Shown here piece after piece: positions 8,616-19,433 of a stretch of DNA of 64,000 bases. This DNA comes from Thiemannella venezuelensis (GTDB taxonomy: Bacteria; Actinomycetota; Actinomycetes; Streptosporangiales; Streptosporangiaceae). Location of the stretch: contig NZ_JACHJJ010000013.1 of NCBI RefSeq assembly GCF_014203605.1, forward strand, positions 62,001 to 126,000, written 5' to 3'. Positions within the stretch are counted from its first letter, which is position 1. Every line of letters starts with the position of its first letter. The translations under genes were made by a program, and so were the position numbers. The notes under the pieces were generated by a model. It made no database searches. It worked only from the letters and a program-made list of their open reading frames with translations, and was not told the origin of the DNA.

Positions 8616-10307
8616 TTACAGCCCGACGGCGGCGTACAGTTCGCCGACCTCCTTGACGGTCAGCGCACGGACGGTGCCCGGCTTGAGGCGGCCCAGCTTG
8701 ACCGGGCCGAACTCGATGCGGGCCAGGTCGATGACCGGGTGCCCGACCTCCTCCAGCATGCGCCGGACGATGTGCTTGCGGCCCTCGTGCAGGACGATCT
8801 CGACCAGCGCCTGCTGGCCGTGCTCCTGGACCAGCGCGAAGGAGTCGGCCTTGGCGATGCCGTCCTCCAGCTCGACGCCCTTCTTCAGGCGGCGGGCCAG
8901 GTCGGGCTTGATCCGGCCGGGGACCTTCGCCCAGTACTTCTTCTGCACGCCGTAGCTGGGGTGGGTCAGGCGGTTGGCCAGCTCGCCGTCGTTGGTGAGC
9001 AGGATCAGGCCCTCGGTCTCGGTGTCGAGGCGGCCCACGTGGAAAAGGCGCTCGGTGCGGTCGGCCACGTAGTCGGCCAGGGACGGCCGGCCCTCAGGGT
9101 CGGACATGGTGCTGACCACGCCGATCGGCTTGTTGATGGCGAAGTAGACCAGGTCCGGCATGGTCGGCAGCCGCTTGCCGTCCACGTGGATGACCTGCCT
9201 GGCCGGGTCGACCCGGGCGCCGAAGCGGCGGACCACCTGGCCGTCGACCGTCACCCGGCCGTCACCGATCATGTCCTCGCAGGCGCGGCGGCTGGCCACG
9301 CCCGCCTGGGCGAGGACCTTCTGCAGCCGGACGCCGCCCGGCACCTCGGTGGTGTCGCGCTCGTCGGTGTAGTCGCGGTCGTAGAAGTCGGAGTCGCGCA
9401 TGGGCTGGCGGGCGGTCTTGAAGCGGTCGTTCTCGATCGCGCCGGGCCTGTCCCCGGCCTTGGCCGCGGAGGCCCGGCCCGGAGTCGCACGGCCCGGAGT
9501 CGCACGGCCCGGAGTCGCACGGCCCGGGCCGTACTGGCCGGCGCGCTTGCCGCCGATCGTCTGCACTTCGTCCCGGCGCTCGTTCCTGCCGTAGCGGGCC
9601 CGGGAACCGCCCCGGTCGTCGCGGCGCGGTCCTTCTGCGCGGAAACCGCCCCGGTCGCCCCGGTCGTCACGGCGGTCGGCACGGGAACCGTCCCGGTCGG
9701 CGCGGAAGCCGCCCCGGTCGTCACGGGAACCGGACCCGCCGCGGTCGTCGCGGCGGTCGGAGCGGAAGCCGCCCCGGCCCTCGTCGCCCCGCTCGGCGCG
9801 GAACCCTCCGCGCTCGCCCTCCGCGGGCCTGCCGTACCGGCTTCGCGAGCCCTCGCGGTCGGAACGGAAGCCGCCCCGGTCGTCACGGGTGCCGAACCCG
9901 CCGCGGTCGTCGCGGCGCTCCGGGCGGAAGCCGCCGCGGTCCTCGCCGCGCGGCCCCTCGGCCCGGAAACCGCCCCGGTCGCCCCGGTCGTCACGGCGGT
10001 CGGCGCGGAAGCCGCCCCGGTCGTCGCGGCCCTGGGAGCGGAAGTCCCGGTCGTCGCGGCGCTCCGGGCGGAAACCGCGGTCGTCCCGCCGGGGGGCGTC
10101 GCCGCGGTCGTCGCGACGCGGGGAGTCCGAGCGGAAGCCGCGGCTGTCGGCGCGGAAGCCTCCCTGGGAGCCGCCGGAGGACGAGCCGCCGCGGAACCCG
10201 CCGCCACCGCGGGAGTTGCCGCCCGCGCGCGGGGCGCCGCCACGCGGGGCGCCGCCACGGCCTCGACCGCGTCCATCACCGGACGGGGTGCTACGCCTGC
10301 TGTTCAC
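8616..10307 (-). CDS. rluB: 23S rRNA pseudouridine synthase RluB with disordered RGG/RDD N-terminus
   Basis: A 563-residue protein. The last 240 residues are a standard RsuA/RluB-family pseudouridine synthase: an S4 RNA-binding domain (LQKVLAQAGVASRRACEDMI) and the catalytic motif GRLDTETEGLILLTND with the nucleophilic Asp. It should convert a uridine of 23S rRNA helix 89 to pseudouridine. The first 320 residues are low complexity, made of RDDRGGFR-like and RGG repeats plus three copies of ATPGR, and look disordered and RNA-binding. Actinobacterial RluB often has a basic extension, but this one is long. The GTG start overlaps the scpB stop by four bases. Confidence 0.93.
   Translation of the reverse strand: MNSRRSTPSGDGRGRGRGGAPRGGAPRAGGNSRGGGGFRGGSSSGGSQGGFRADSRGFRSDSPRRDDRGDAPRRDDRGFRPERRDDRDFRSQGRDDRGGFRADRRDDRGDRGGFRAEGPRGEDRGGFRPERRDDRGGFGTRDDRGGFRSDREGSRSRYGRPAEGERGGFRAERGDEGRGGFRSDRRDDRGGSGSRDDRGGFRADRDGSRADRRDDRGDRGGFRAEGPRRDDRGGSRARYGRNERRDEVQTIGGKRAGQYGPGRATPGRATPGRATPGRASAAKAGDRPGAIENDRFKTARQPMRDSDFYDRDYTDERDTTEVPGGVRLQKVLAQAGVASRRACEDMIGDGRVTVDGQVVRRFGARVDPARQVIHVDGKRLPTMPDLVYFAINKPIGVVSTMSDPEGRPSLADYVADRTERLFHVGRLDTETEGLILLTNDGELANRLTHPSYGVQKKYWAKVPGRIKPDLARRLKKGVELEDGIAKADSFALVQEHGQQALVEIVLHEGRKHIVRRMLEEVGHPVIDLARIEFGPVKLGRLKPGTVRALTVKEVGELYAAVGL
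9481..9525. repeat. 15-bp x 3 perfect tandem repeat in rluB
   Basis: Three identical copies of GGAGTCGCACGGCCC (plus strand) at 9481-9495, 9496-9510 and 9511-9525. They encode ATPGR three times in the basic linker just before the S4 domain. Frame is kept by each unit. Confidence 0.97.
9600..10160. repeat. Degenerate repeats coding the RDDRGGFR tract of rluB
   Basis: Irregularly spaced, diverged copies of a motif reading GGTCGTC(A/G)CGG on the plus strand, coding Arg-Asp-Asp-Arg with flanking Gly-Gly-Phe-Arg. Spacing varies and copies are imperfect, so this is protein low complexity rather than a CRISPR array or mobile element. Confidence 0.9.
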
Positions 10308-10999
10308 TGTCTGTGCTCCTCTAGGGTTTCCACGTCGTCGGGCAGGAAGGGGGCCAGCTCGGGAAGCTCATCGAGGTCCCGCAGGCCCATCCGCTCGAGA
10401 AAGTACGAACTGGTCCGGTAGAGCACGGCCTGGCTCTCCGGTTCGGTGCCGGCCTCTTCGACCAGCCCTCTGGTCACCAGCGTGCGGATGACACCGTCGC
10501 TGTTGACGCCTCGGATGGCCGCCACCCTCGCCCGGCTCACGGGCTGCCGGTAGGCGACCACGGCCAGGGTCTCCAGGGCGGCCTGGGTGAGCCGCGTCTG
10601 CTGGCCGTCGCGGACGAACCGCTCCACGACAGGGGCGCACTCGGCCCGCGTGTAGAACCGCCAGCCGCCCGCGACCTCTCTCAGATCGAAACCACGGCCC
10701 GCCGCGGTGTATTCCGCCGCCAGCTCCCGCAGGGCGGCGGCGACCTCCCTCGTGGGCCGCTCCAGCACCTGGGCGAGCGTCACCTCGGCGACCGGCTCGT
10801 CGACCACGAGCAGGATCGCCTCCAGTCCGGCGCGCAGTCCCGGCCCGCTTCCTCCGGTCTCCGGCCCGGCCGTGAACCCGGCCTCCGGCCCGGTGGCCGG
10901 CGGCTCCGCCGGAAGCGGTCCGGCTGCCGTCGGCTCAGTCGCCGTCGGCTCAGTCGTCATCGGCTCGGCCGTCGTCGGTTCGGTCGCCGGCTCGGCCAT
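10304..10999 (-). CDS. scpB: Segregation and condensation protein B
   Basis: A 231-residue partner of ScpA and the SMC ATPase in chromosome condensation. The core (about 55-225) has the two winged-helix domains of ScpB, including AALETLAVVAYRQPVSRA and IRGVNSDGVIRTLVTRGLV. The first 50 residues are a Thr-Glu-Pro-rich low-complexity tail of no recognised function. The ATG at 10999 follows AGGAAGGAA and lies inside scpA, giving a 50-base overlap and probable translational coupling. The stop overlaps the rluB GTG. Confidence 0.94.
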   Translation of the reverse strand: MAEPATEPTTAEPMTTEPTATEPTAAGPLPAEPPATGPEAGFTAGPETGGSGPGLRAGLEAILLVVDEPVAEVTLAQVLERPTREVAAALRELAAEYTAAGRGFDLREVAGGWRFYTRAECAPVVERFVRDGQQTRLTQAALETLAVVAYRQPVSRARVAAIRGVNSDGVIRTLVTRGLVEEAGTEPESQAVLYRTSSYFLERMGLRDLDELPELAPFLPDDVETLEEHRQ

Positions 11000-11819
11000 C
11001 GGCGGGTTCCTTCCTCGCTCGGTCGTCGTAGTCGTCCGCCACCACGACGTCCCCGTCGTCGCTGCCGGTCCAGGTCACGTGCAGGTCCCCGAGGGGCTCC
11101 ACCTGCTCGAAGGAGACCGCCGCCTCCCGGAAGAGCTCCAGGACGGCCAGGAAGCGCGCGACGACTTCGAAGGTGCCGGCGCAGTCGGAGGTGAGCGCCC
11201 GGAAGGTCGCCCGGCGCAGCCGCCGCAGCCGTTCGACAAGGATAACCGCCTGCTCGCGGACGTTGGCGAGCGGTTGGTAGATGTGGGCGACCGAGACCGA
11301 CGGCGGCGCCTTGGGCGCGAAGGCGCGCCGGGCGATCTCGGCGAGGCGCTCGGGGCCGATGCCGAGGACCAGTTCGGGCAGGAGGTTCGCGAACCTGGCC
11401 TCCATCGGCACGGTCCGGGGGAAGCGCAGGGCCTCCTCGGCCATCCTGCCGGAGAAGACCTTGGCGACCTCCTTGTAGGCCCGGTACTGCAGGAGGCGGG
11501 CGAAGAGCAGGTCGCGGGCCTCCAGCAGGGCGAGGTCCTCCTCGTCGTCCACCTCGCCGGAGGGCAGCAGCCGGGCGGCCTTCAGGTCGAGCAGGGTCGC
11601 GGCCACGAGGAGGAAGTGGCTCGTCTGGTCCAGGTCCCACTCCGGCCCCCTGGCCCGGATGTAGGCGATGAACTCGTCGGTGACCCGGCTGAGCGAGACC
11701 TCGGTGATGTCCAGCTTGTGCTTGGAGATCAGGCCGAGCAGCAGGTCGAAGGGGCCTTCGAAGACCTCCAGGTGCACCCGGAAGGTGCCGTCGTCGGTCG
11801 TCTGGGGCTGCTCGGTCAT
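10950..11819 (-). CDS. scpA: Segregation and condensation protein A (kleisin)
   Basis: A 289-residue bacterial kleisin that bridges the SMC heads and binds ScpB. The N-terminal motif FEGPFDLLLGLISKHKLDI and the following TDEFIAYI and HFLLVAATLLDLKA segments are diagnostic. The C-terminal winged helix is followed by an Asp/Arg-rich tail of about 30 residues. I use the ATG at 11819, where the conserved region begins; an upstream in-frame start at 11888 would add an Arg-rich leader. It overlaps scpB by 50 bases and follows parA by about 125 bases, grouping three segregation genes. Confidence 0.95.
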   Translation of the reverse strand: MTEQPQTTDDGTFRVHLEVFEGPFDLLLGLISKHKLDITEVSLSRVTDEFIAYIRARGPEWDLDQTSHFLLVAATLLDLKAARLLPSGEVDDEEDLALLEARDLLFARLLQYRAYKEVAKVFSGRMAEEALRFPRTVPMEARFANLLPELVLGIGPERLAEIARRAFAPKAPPSVSVAHIYQPLANVREQAVILVERLRRLRRATFRALTSDCAGTFEVVARFLAVLELFREAAVSFEQVEPLGDLHVTWTGSDDGDVVVADDYDDRARKEPADGRAGDRTDDGRADDD

Positions 11820-11945
11820 CCCGCCATTGTGGCGTACCCGGGCGCGTCCGGGGGTGCTCCGGAGGAGCCGGCGGCGTCCGGTGGCCACCGCCCGGCGGCG
11901 TGGCCGTGCGGAGGGCGTTTCAGCCGCCCGGGCCCGGGACCGGCC

Positions 11946-12890
11946 TCACCTGCCCTGCGCGTCCCAGCGGGCGAGGACCTCGCGAGCCAGTTCGCGGTAG
12001 GCGCTGGCGCCGAGGGAGGAGGAGTCGAAGGTGGTGATGGGCTCACCGGCCACGGTGGCGTCGGGGAAGCGGACCGTGCGGTTGATCACGGTGTGGTAGA
12101 CCTTCTCGTCGAAGGCCTCGACCACCCGCGCCAGCACCTCGCGGCCGTGCAGGGTGCGCGCGTCGAACATCGTGGCGAGCAGGCCCTCGATCACCAGTTC
12201 CTCGTTGATGCGCTCCTGGACCTTGATGATGGTGTCCATGAGCAGCGCGACGCCGCGCAGCGCGAAGAACTCGCACTCCAGCGGGACCATGACACCGTGC
12301 GCGCAGGCCAGGGCGTTGATCGTGAGCAGGCCGAGGGAGGGCTGGCAGTCGATCAGGCAGACGTCGTACTCCGGCAGCAGGGGTTTGATCACCCGGCCGA
12401 GCACCTGCTCACGGGCGACCTCCGTGACGAGCTGGACCTCGGCCGCGGACAGGTCGATGTTGCTGGGCAGCAGGTCCATGTTCTCGACACCGGTCTCCAG
12501 CAGCACGTCCTCCGCGGTGACCTGGCGGTCCATGAGGAGGTTGTAGATCGTCAGATCCAGCTGGAGCGGGTTGATCCCGAGGCCCACCGAGAGGGCGCCC
12601 TGCGGGTCGAAGTCGACGAGCAGCACCTTCAGCCCGGCCTCGGCCAGCGCGGCGCCCAGGTTGATGGTGGTGGTCGTCTTGCCGACGCCGCCCTTCTGGT
12701 TGACCATGGCGACGACGCGGGCCGGTCCGTGGACCGTCCGCGGGCGCGGCTCGGGGAACACCGGGCGAGGCCGCATGGTCGGGCCGAGGACCCCCCCGCC
12801 GCGAGGGGCCCCCGCGGTCTTGGTGTCCCCCCAAGGGTTCTCGGGGTTTCCGGGGGTCGTCCCCCGGATGGAACCGTCGGTCACAGTCAC
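11946..12890 (-). CDS. parA: ParA-family chromosome-partitioning ATPase
   Basis: A 314-residue deviant-Walker ATPase. After a 55-residue proline-rich leader come the Walker A motif NQKGGVGKTTTTINLG, the second motif LLVDFDPQGALSVGLG and the late CLIDCQPSLGLLTINAL. These proteins bind DNA in the ATP state and position chromosomes or other cargo. The GTG start at 12890 has AGGGAGG nine bases upstream. No parB is adjacent, and the scpAB context fits the second, non-oriC ParA conserved in actinobacteria rather than the oriC parAB pair; that assignment is from gene order. Confidence 0.92.
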   Translation of the reverse strand: MTVTDGSIRGTTPGNPENPWGDTKTAGAPRGGGVLGPTMRPRPVFPEPRPRTVHGPARVVAMVNQKGGVGKTTTTINLGAALAEAGLKVLLVDFDPQGALSVGLGINPLQLDLTIYNLLMDRQVTAEDVLLETGVENMDLLPSNIDLSAAEVQLVTEVAREQVLGRVIKPLLPEYDVCLIDCQPSLGLLTINALACAHGVMVPLECEFFALRGVALLMDTIIKVQERINEELVIEGLLATMFDARTLHGREVLARVVEAFDEKVYHTVINRTVRFPDATVAGEPITTFDSSSLGASAYRELAREVLARWDAQGR

Positions 12891-12990
12891 CAGTCAGAAC
12901 CTCCCTGACGGTCTCGAACCGGACCGTCCGGACGGACACTACGACGACAACACGTATGCGGCAAGACGGCACGCCCGGCCGCAACGGCTG

Positions 12991-13899
12991 TCAACGCCGC
13001 CCACGCGGGTGCGCCGCGGCGTATATCTCCCGGAACCCGTCGGCCGTCGCCGGGAGGCCCGCCGGGGCGGCGGTCACCGAAACATGGCCGAGAAGCTCCT
13101 GCACTACCCTAACGTCCGCACCGCCGTCCAGGAGGTGCGTTGCGAACGAATGCCGCAACATGTGCGGTGACACCCCGTCCAGCCCCGCGCGCTCGGCGGC
13201 GGCCTGGAGGACCTCCCAGGCCCCCTGGCGGGTGAGCCTGCCGCCGCGGGCGTTGAGGAACAGCCCGGAGGTGCCGCGGCCGTGGGCGGCGATGCCCGGC
13301 CGGGCCCGCGTGAGATAGGCCTCCAGCGCCTCGCCGGCGAACCGGCCGAGCGGCACGGGCCGGGGCCGCCCGCCCTGGCCGCCCAGCCTGACCTGCCGGG
13401 CCCGGGGATCGAGGTCGACGTCGTCCACGGTGAGGCCGACCGCCTCGGAGATGCGTGCGCCGGTGCCGTACAGCAGTTCCAGCAGTGCCCTGTTGCGCAG
13501 GGTGAGCGGGGCGCCGTCGGGACCGGAGGCGGCGATCAGCCGCTCGACCTCCCCGATCCCGATCGCCTTGGGCGGGCGCCGGAGCCGGCGCGGCGGGCGG
13601 ATCCGGCAGGCCGGGTCGTGACCGGACACGCCCTCGCGCACCGCGAAGCGGTGCAGGCCGCGCACGGCGGAGACGGCCCGCGCCGCCGAACTGGCGACGA
13701 GGGCGCGGTGCTCCTCGTCGCCCTCGCTCAGCGCGGTCAGGAACGCCGTGACGTCGGCCTCGGCGACCTCGCCGAAGGTGACGCGTCCCCGGCTCCTGAG
13801 GTACTCCACGTACCGCACGAGGTCACGGCGGTAGGAGGCCAGCGTGTTGGCGGCCAGGCCCCGCTCCCCCGCCAGGTGGGCGAGGTAGCGGCAGAGCAC
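12991..13899 (-). CDS. xerD: XerD-like tyrosine recombinase lacking catalytic Tyr and Lys
   Basis: A 302-residue protein with the SAM-like core-binding domain ([24 protein letters not shown]) and the integrase catalytic domain. Arg149 (GTGARISEA), the His/Arg pair in [12 protein letters not shown] and His272 (LLGHVSV) are present. The strand that should read GKG, carrying the catalytic Lys, reads GGQGGRPR, and the position of the nucleophilic Tyr (normally near TQIYTLVT) is Gly281. The alignment keeps its length and resumes at [11 protein letters not shown], so this is substitution, not a visible frameshift. A CTG at 13932, five bases after GGGAGG and in frame, may be the true start. Position between NUDIX and parA is that of actinobacterial xerD; activity on dif is doubtful. 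Confidence 0.88.
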   Translation of the reverse strand: MLCRYLAHLAGERGLAANTLASYRRDLVRYVEYLRSRGRVTFGEVAEADVTAFLTALSEGDEEHRALVASSAARAVSAVRGLHRFAVREGVSGHDPACRIRPPRRLRRPPKAIGIGEVERLIAASGPDGAPLTLRNRALLELLYGTGARISEAVGLTVDDVDLDPRARQVRLGGQGGRPRPVPLGRFAGEALEAYLTRARPGIAAHGRGTSGLFLNARGGRLTRQGAWEVLQAAAERAGLDGVSPHMLRHSFATHLLDGGADVRVVQELLGHVSVTAAPAGLPATADGFREIYAAAHPRGRR

Positions 13900-13944
13900 C
13901 GTCTCCGTCTGCGCGGCCTCCGTCTCGCTCAGGGTGTCCTCCCG

Positions 13945-16274
<2,330 letters not shown>

Positions 16275-16409
16275 TCAGTCGGCGCACCCTGCTGGGCGGC
16301 CTACAGGTCCACGGGCTCTCAGAATATCAAACCGCGCCCGCGAGGTGCCCGTACACCCCCCTGCCCCCGCGTTCCGCTCTTAGCTGACCAGAGAGTAACT
16401 TGAGCGTCT

Positions 16410-17150
16410 ATGTCGCTTCGTGGCGTGGTACGGCGTGCCGCCGGCACCCTCATTCACCGTGGCTGGAACGCGATCCGCGCGGCCGGCACGGTCAGCCCGG
16501 CCAATCCCGCCGGCTACCGCTTCCGCCGTCTCGGCGAGGGCGTCTGCCTCGCGTTCCCCGTCGGAGCCATCTTCGGCGAGGCCTGGATCGAGATCGGCGA
16601 GCACACCCTGGTGGGCGAGCGCGTCTCCATCTCCGCGGGCATGGGGCCGGGGGTGGACCTGGGCCCGGACCCGATCGTGCGGATCGGCGGGAGCTGCTCG
16701 ATCGGCCGGGGCAGCCACATCGTCGGCCACCAGTCGATCGACATCGGCGACCACGTGTTCACCGGCCCGTACGTCTACATCACCGACCAGAACCACGTCT
16801 ACGACGACCCCGAGATGCCGATCGGCCGCCAGTGGCCGCGCAACAAGGCGGTCTCGATCGGCTCGGGCTCGTGGCTGGGCACCGGCGCGATCATCCTTCC
16901 GGGCACCCGGATCGGCCGCCAGTGCGTGGTCGCGGGCGGGGCGGTGGTCCGCGGCGAGTTCCCCGACCACAGCGTGATCGCGGGCGTCCCCGCCAAGGTC
17001 GTCCGCCGGTACACCCCCGGCGAGGGCTGGCAGTCGCCCCACCTCGACGCTTCCCACCTCAACGGCACCCGCCCCGCCGCCGGGGAGCCTCCCGTGACGG
17101 CGCTCGCCGCGACCGAGGTCCCGGACCGCCCCGCGCTCGACGCGGTCTGA
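16410..17150 (+). CDS. Left-handed beta-helix acyltransferase
   Basis: A 246-residue hexapeptide-repeat protein. From about residue 60 to 200 it shows I/L-G-x4 turns (IEIGEHTLVGERVSI, IGSGSWLGTGAIILPG, VVAGGAVVRGEF) ending in AGVPAKVVRRY, the usual end of the beta-helix in sugar O-acetyltransferases. Acetyl-CoA is the expected donor; the acceptor is unknown. It starts 159 bases from pyrG in the opposite direction. The last 45 residues are low complexity. No recognisable ribosome site precedes the ATG. Confidence 0.88.
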   Translation: MSLRGVVRRAAGTLIHRGWNAIRAAGTVSPANPAGYRFRRLGEGVCLAFPVGAIFGEAWIEIGEHTLVGERVSISAGMGPGVDLGPDPIVRIGGSCSIGRGSHIVGHQSIDIGDHVFTGPYVYITDQNHVYDDPEMPIGRQWPRNKAVSIGSGSWLGTGAIILPGTRIGRQCVVAGGAVVRGEFPDHSVIAGVPAKVVRRYTPGEGWQSPHLDASHLNGTRPAAGEPPVTALAATEVPDRPALDAV

Positions 17151-17324
17151 TCCCTCCCGCATCCGCTGCGCGGCGGAGACGGTCTCCCCCGCGCGACGGA
17201 ATTCGCCGCCGCGCCGGACTGATCCGGGCGGACATCCCTTGCCGGAGCGATCACGCCGCTCGTAGCTTCTCCGCTGTACGGCCCCGCCGGCCCAGAGGCG
17301 GAGCACCTTCCTGAGGAGACCCTG

Positions 17325-18482
17325 GTGAGCGGAGTTCGTGCCGGCCGGCGGCTGCTGGCGGTGGCTGTGGCGGGAATCGCGGTATCGGCGGTCACGGCCG
17401 CGCCCGTCGCGGCGGCAGGCACCGCCGACGGGGCCTTCGAGGTCGTCGCCAAAGGACTCGACAGCCCGCGCGGGCTGTCCTTCGGCCCCGACGGCACCCT
17501 GTACATCGCCGAGTCGGGACACGGCGGGAAGATCAGGTGCGCCACGCCGCCCGCGGCGCCCGGCGAGAAGGCGGAGAAGATCTGCTTCGGCCTCACCGGC
17601 CGGATCAGCACGCTCAAGGACGGCAAGACCTCCGTGCTGGTGAAGGGGCTGCCCTCGGCGGCCAGCGGCCCGTTCGCCCTCGGTCCGCACGACGTCGCGC
17701 TCACCGGCGAGGGCGACCTGCTGGTCACGATCGGCTTCTCGGGCGACACGAGGTTCCGCGCCAAGCTCGGCCCCAAGGCCAGGACCCTCGGCACGCTGCT
17801 GACCCTCTCGGCGGGCGGCAAGCGCCTCTCCGCCGCCGACCTGGCCGCCCACGAGACCAGGCACGACCCCGACCGCAAGGACAAGGGCAGCGCGGTCGAC
17901 TCCTACCCGTTCGGCGTCGCGCCGCTGCCCGGCGGCGGCGCGCTGGTCACCGACACCGGCGGCAACACGGTGCTGCGGGTGAGCGCGAAGGGGAAGGTCA
18001 GCACCGAGGCGGTCTTCCGCGCCCGCTCCGTGGCGGCCCCGCCGGAGCTCAAGATGCCCAAGGGCAGCAAGATCCCGATGCAGTCCGTGCCGATGGGCAT
18101 CACCGCGGGCCCGGACGGCGCGTTCTACGTCGCCGAGCACGGCGGCTTCCCCAACCCCGAGGGCTCGGCCCGAGTCTTCCGTCTGAAGGGCGGCAAGGTC
18201 ACCGTCGCGGCGAAGGGCTTCACCACGGTCGCCGACGTGGCCTTCGACGCCCAGGGCCGGCTGGTCGTCCTCGGCTCGGTCGGGCCGATCCCCGCCGACC
18301 ACATGACCAGGACATCCGTCTACCGGATCGAGCCCGACGGCGCCCGCACCGAACTCCTCGAGCCCGGCAGGCTGACCACCCCCCTCGGCGTGGCCGTCGG
18401 CCCCGACGGTGCCGTCTACGTAGCAGACAAGGCCATGGTGCCCGGTAAGGGCGAGGTGCTCCGGATTCCCGTCGCGGAGTGA
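17325..18482 (+). CDS. Secreted ScyD/ScyE-family beta-propeller protein
   Basis: A 385-residue protein with a Sec signal peptide (Arg-rich start, hydrophobic 12-24, Ala-rich cleavage region near 30). The mature part has repeated strands with the NHL-like pattern GLSFGPDGTLYIAESG, GITAGPDGAFYVAEHG and GVAVGPDGAVYVADK, typical of the ScyD/ScyE family. Those names come from cyanobacterial scytonemin clusters, but actinobacterial members have no known role. The GTG start at 17325 follows GAGGAG. A strong terminator follows directly, so it is probably transcribed alone. Confidence 0.85.
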   Translation: MSGVRAGRRLLAVAVAGIAVSAVTAAPVAAAGTADGAFEVVAKGLDSPRGLSFGPDGTLYIAESGHGGKIRCATPPAAPGEKAEKICFGLTGRISTLKDGKTSVLVKGLPSAASGPFALGPHDVALTGEGDLLVTIGFSGDTRFRAKLGPKARTLGTLLTLSAGGKRLSAADLAAHETRHDPDRKDKGSAVDSYPFGVAPLPGGGALVTDTGGNTVLRVSAKGKVSTEAVFRARSVAAPPELKMPKGSKIPMQSVPMGITAGPDGAFYVAEHGGFPNPEGSARVFRLKGGKVTVAAKGFTTVADVAFDAQGRLVVLGSVGPIPADHMTRTSVYRIEPDGARTELLEPGRLTTPLGVAVGPDGAVYVADKAMVPGKGEVLRIPVAE

Positions 18483-18500
18483 CCCCGCAGGGGAGGAACG

Positions 18501-18532
18501 AGGGGCGCGCCCGGGCCTGGGCGCGCCCCTCG
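18501..18532 (+). terminator. Intrinsic terminator after the ScyD-like gene
   Basis: A perfect 13-bp GC-rich stem (18501-18513 with 18520-18532) and a six-base loop begin 18 bases past the stop. There is no U-tract, as is usual for high-GC actinomycetes. Confidence 0.8.
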
Positions 18533-18717
18533 CGCCGTTCCGGGACCGGACTCCGGTCCCCGCCCCGCCTCCCCTCATCGTCCCCGCCCGATCCGTCCCG
18601 CCCCCACCTGTCCGGCTCCCTTCTCCGCCACCGGCTCCCGCCGGATCTCCCCGCGCCGGCGGGATCTCTCCCCGCCCGGGAATCGTTGAAGTGGTCGAGA
18701 GAAACGACGGAGGTGCG

Positions 18718-19320
18718 ATGCTCGCCGCCCTGACCGGCCTGGGTCTGTCCACCGCGGCCGGGCTGAACGCCTACATCCCGCTGCTGGTGGTGGGCCTGCT
18801 GGCCAACGTCACCGACCAGGTACGGCTGCCCCAGGAGTTCGCCTGGCTGGCGAACGGCTGGGTGCTCGCCATCGTCGGCGTGCTGCTCCTGGCCGAGGTC
18901 GTGCTGGACAAGGTCCCCGTGGTCGACAGCGTCAACGACATGATCCAGACGGTGGTCCGCCCGGCCTCCGGCGGCGTGGTGTTCAGCGCCACCGAGGCCG
19001 CGGCCCGCCTCGACGGCTCGACCTGGATGAGCGAGCACCCCTGGGCGGGCTGGGTGCTCGGCATCGGGGTCGCGCTGGCCGTGCACGTGATGAAGACCAC
19101 CGCCAGGCCCGTGGTCAACGCCTCGACCGCCGGAGTCGGCGCGCCGGTCGTGAGCACGGTCGAGGACGCCGGCTCGCTCGGCATCAGCCTGGTCGCGGTC
19201 TTCCTGCCGGTCCTCATCCTCGTGGTGGTGGCCGGGCTGGCCCTGCTCGCCTGGTGGCTGCTGCGGAGGGTACGGCGCCGCCGCCGCATGCGAGGCCGCG
19301 GCGGGGCGCGTCCCGGCTGA
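18718..19320 (+). CDS. DUF4126-family membrane protein
   Basis: A 200-residue membrane protein with the N-terminal motif LTGLGLSTAAGLNAYIPLLVVGLL typical of DUF4126, followed by further helices near 45-60, 115-135 and 160-185 and a basic tail (LLRRVRRRRRMRGRGG). The ATG at 18718 has CGGAGG five bases upstream; an earlier in-frame GTG at 18691 is less likely. Function of the family is unknown. It is followed in the same direction by another membrane-anchored protein 113 bases away. Confidence 0.85.
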   Translation: MLAALTGLGLSTAAGLNAYIPLLVVGLLANVTDQVRLPQEFAWLANGWVLAIVGVLLLAEVVLDKVPVVDSVNDMIQTVVRPASGGVVFSATEAAARLDGSTWMSEHPWAGWVLGIGVALAVHVMKTTARPVVNASTAGVGAPVVSTVEDAGSLGISLVAVFLPVLILVVVAGLALLAWWLLRRVRRRRRMRGRGGARPG

Positions 19321-19433
19321 CCTCCGGCGGCGCTCCGGCGCCCGCGCAGGGACCACCGGCCGGCGGGAACCCGCGGCGGGGGCGGCCCGTTACCCGGATG
19401 TCCGGAAACCACGGGCATGCGGGCATGCGGGAT

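Noticed and set aside
9600-10160. Repeat array that could be mistaken for CRISPR
   Set aside because: Repeats are irregular, diverged and in frame with a protein; there are no uniform spacers and no cas genes.
13060-13180. dif site within the AT-richer 3' end of xerD
   Set aside because: No 28-base arrangement of XerC/XerD half-sites resembling dif could be seen; the local composition alone is not enough.
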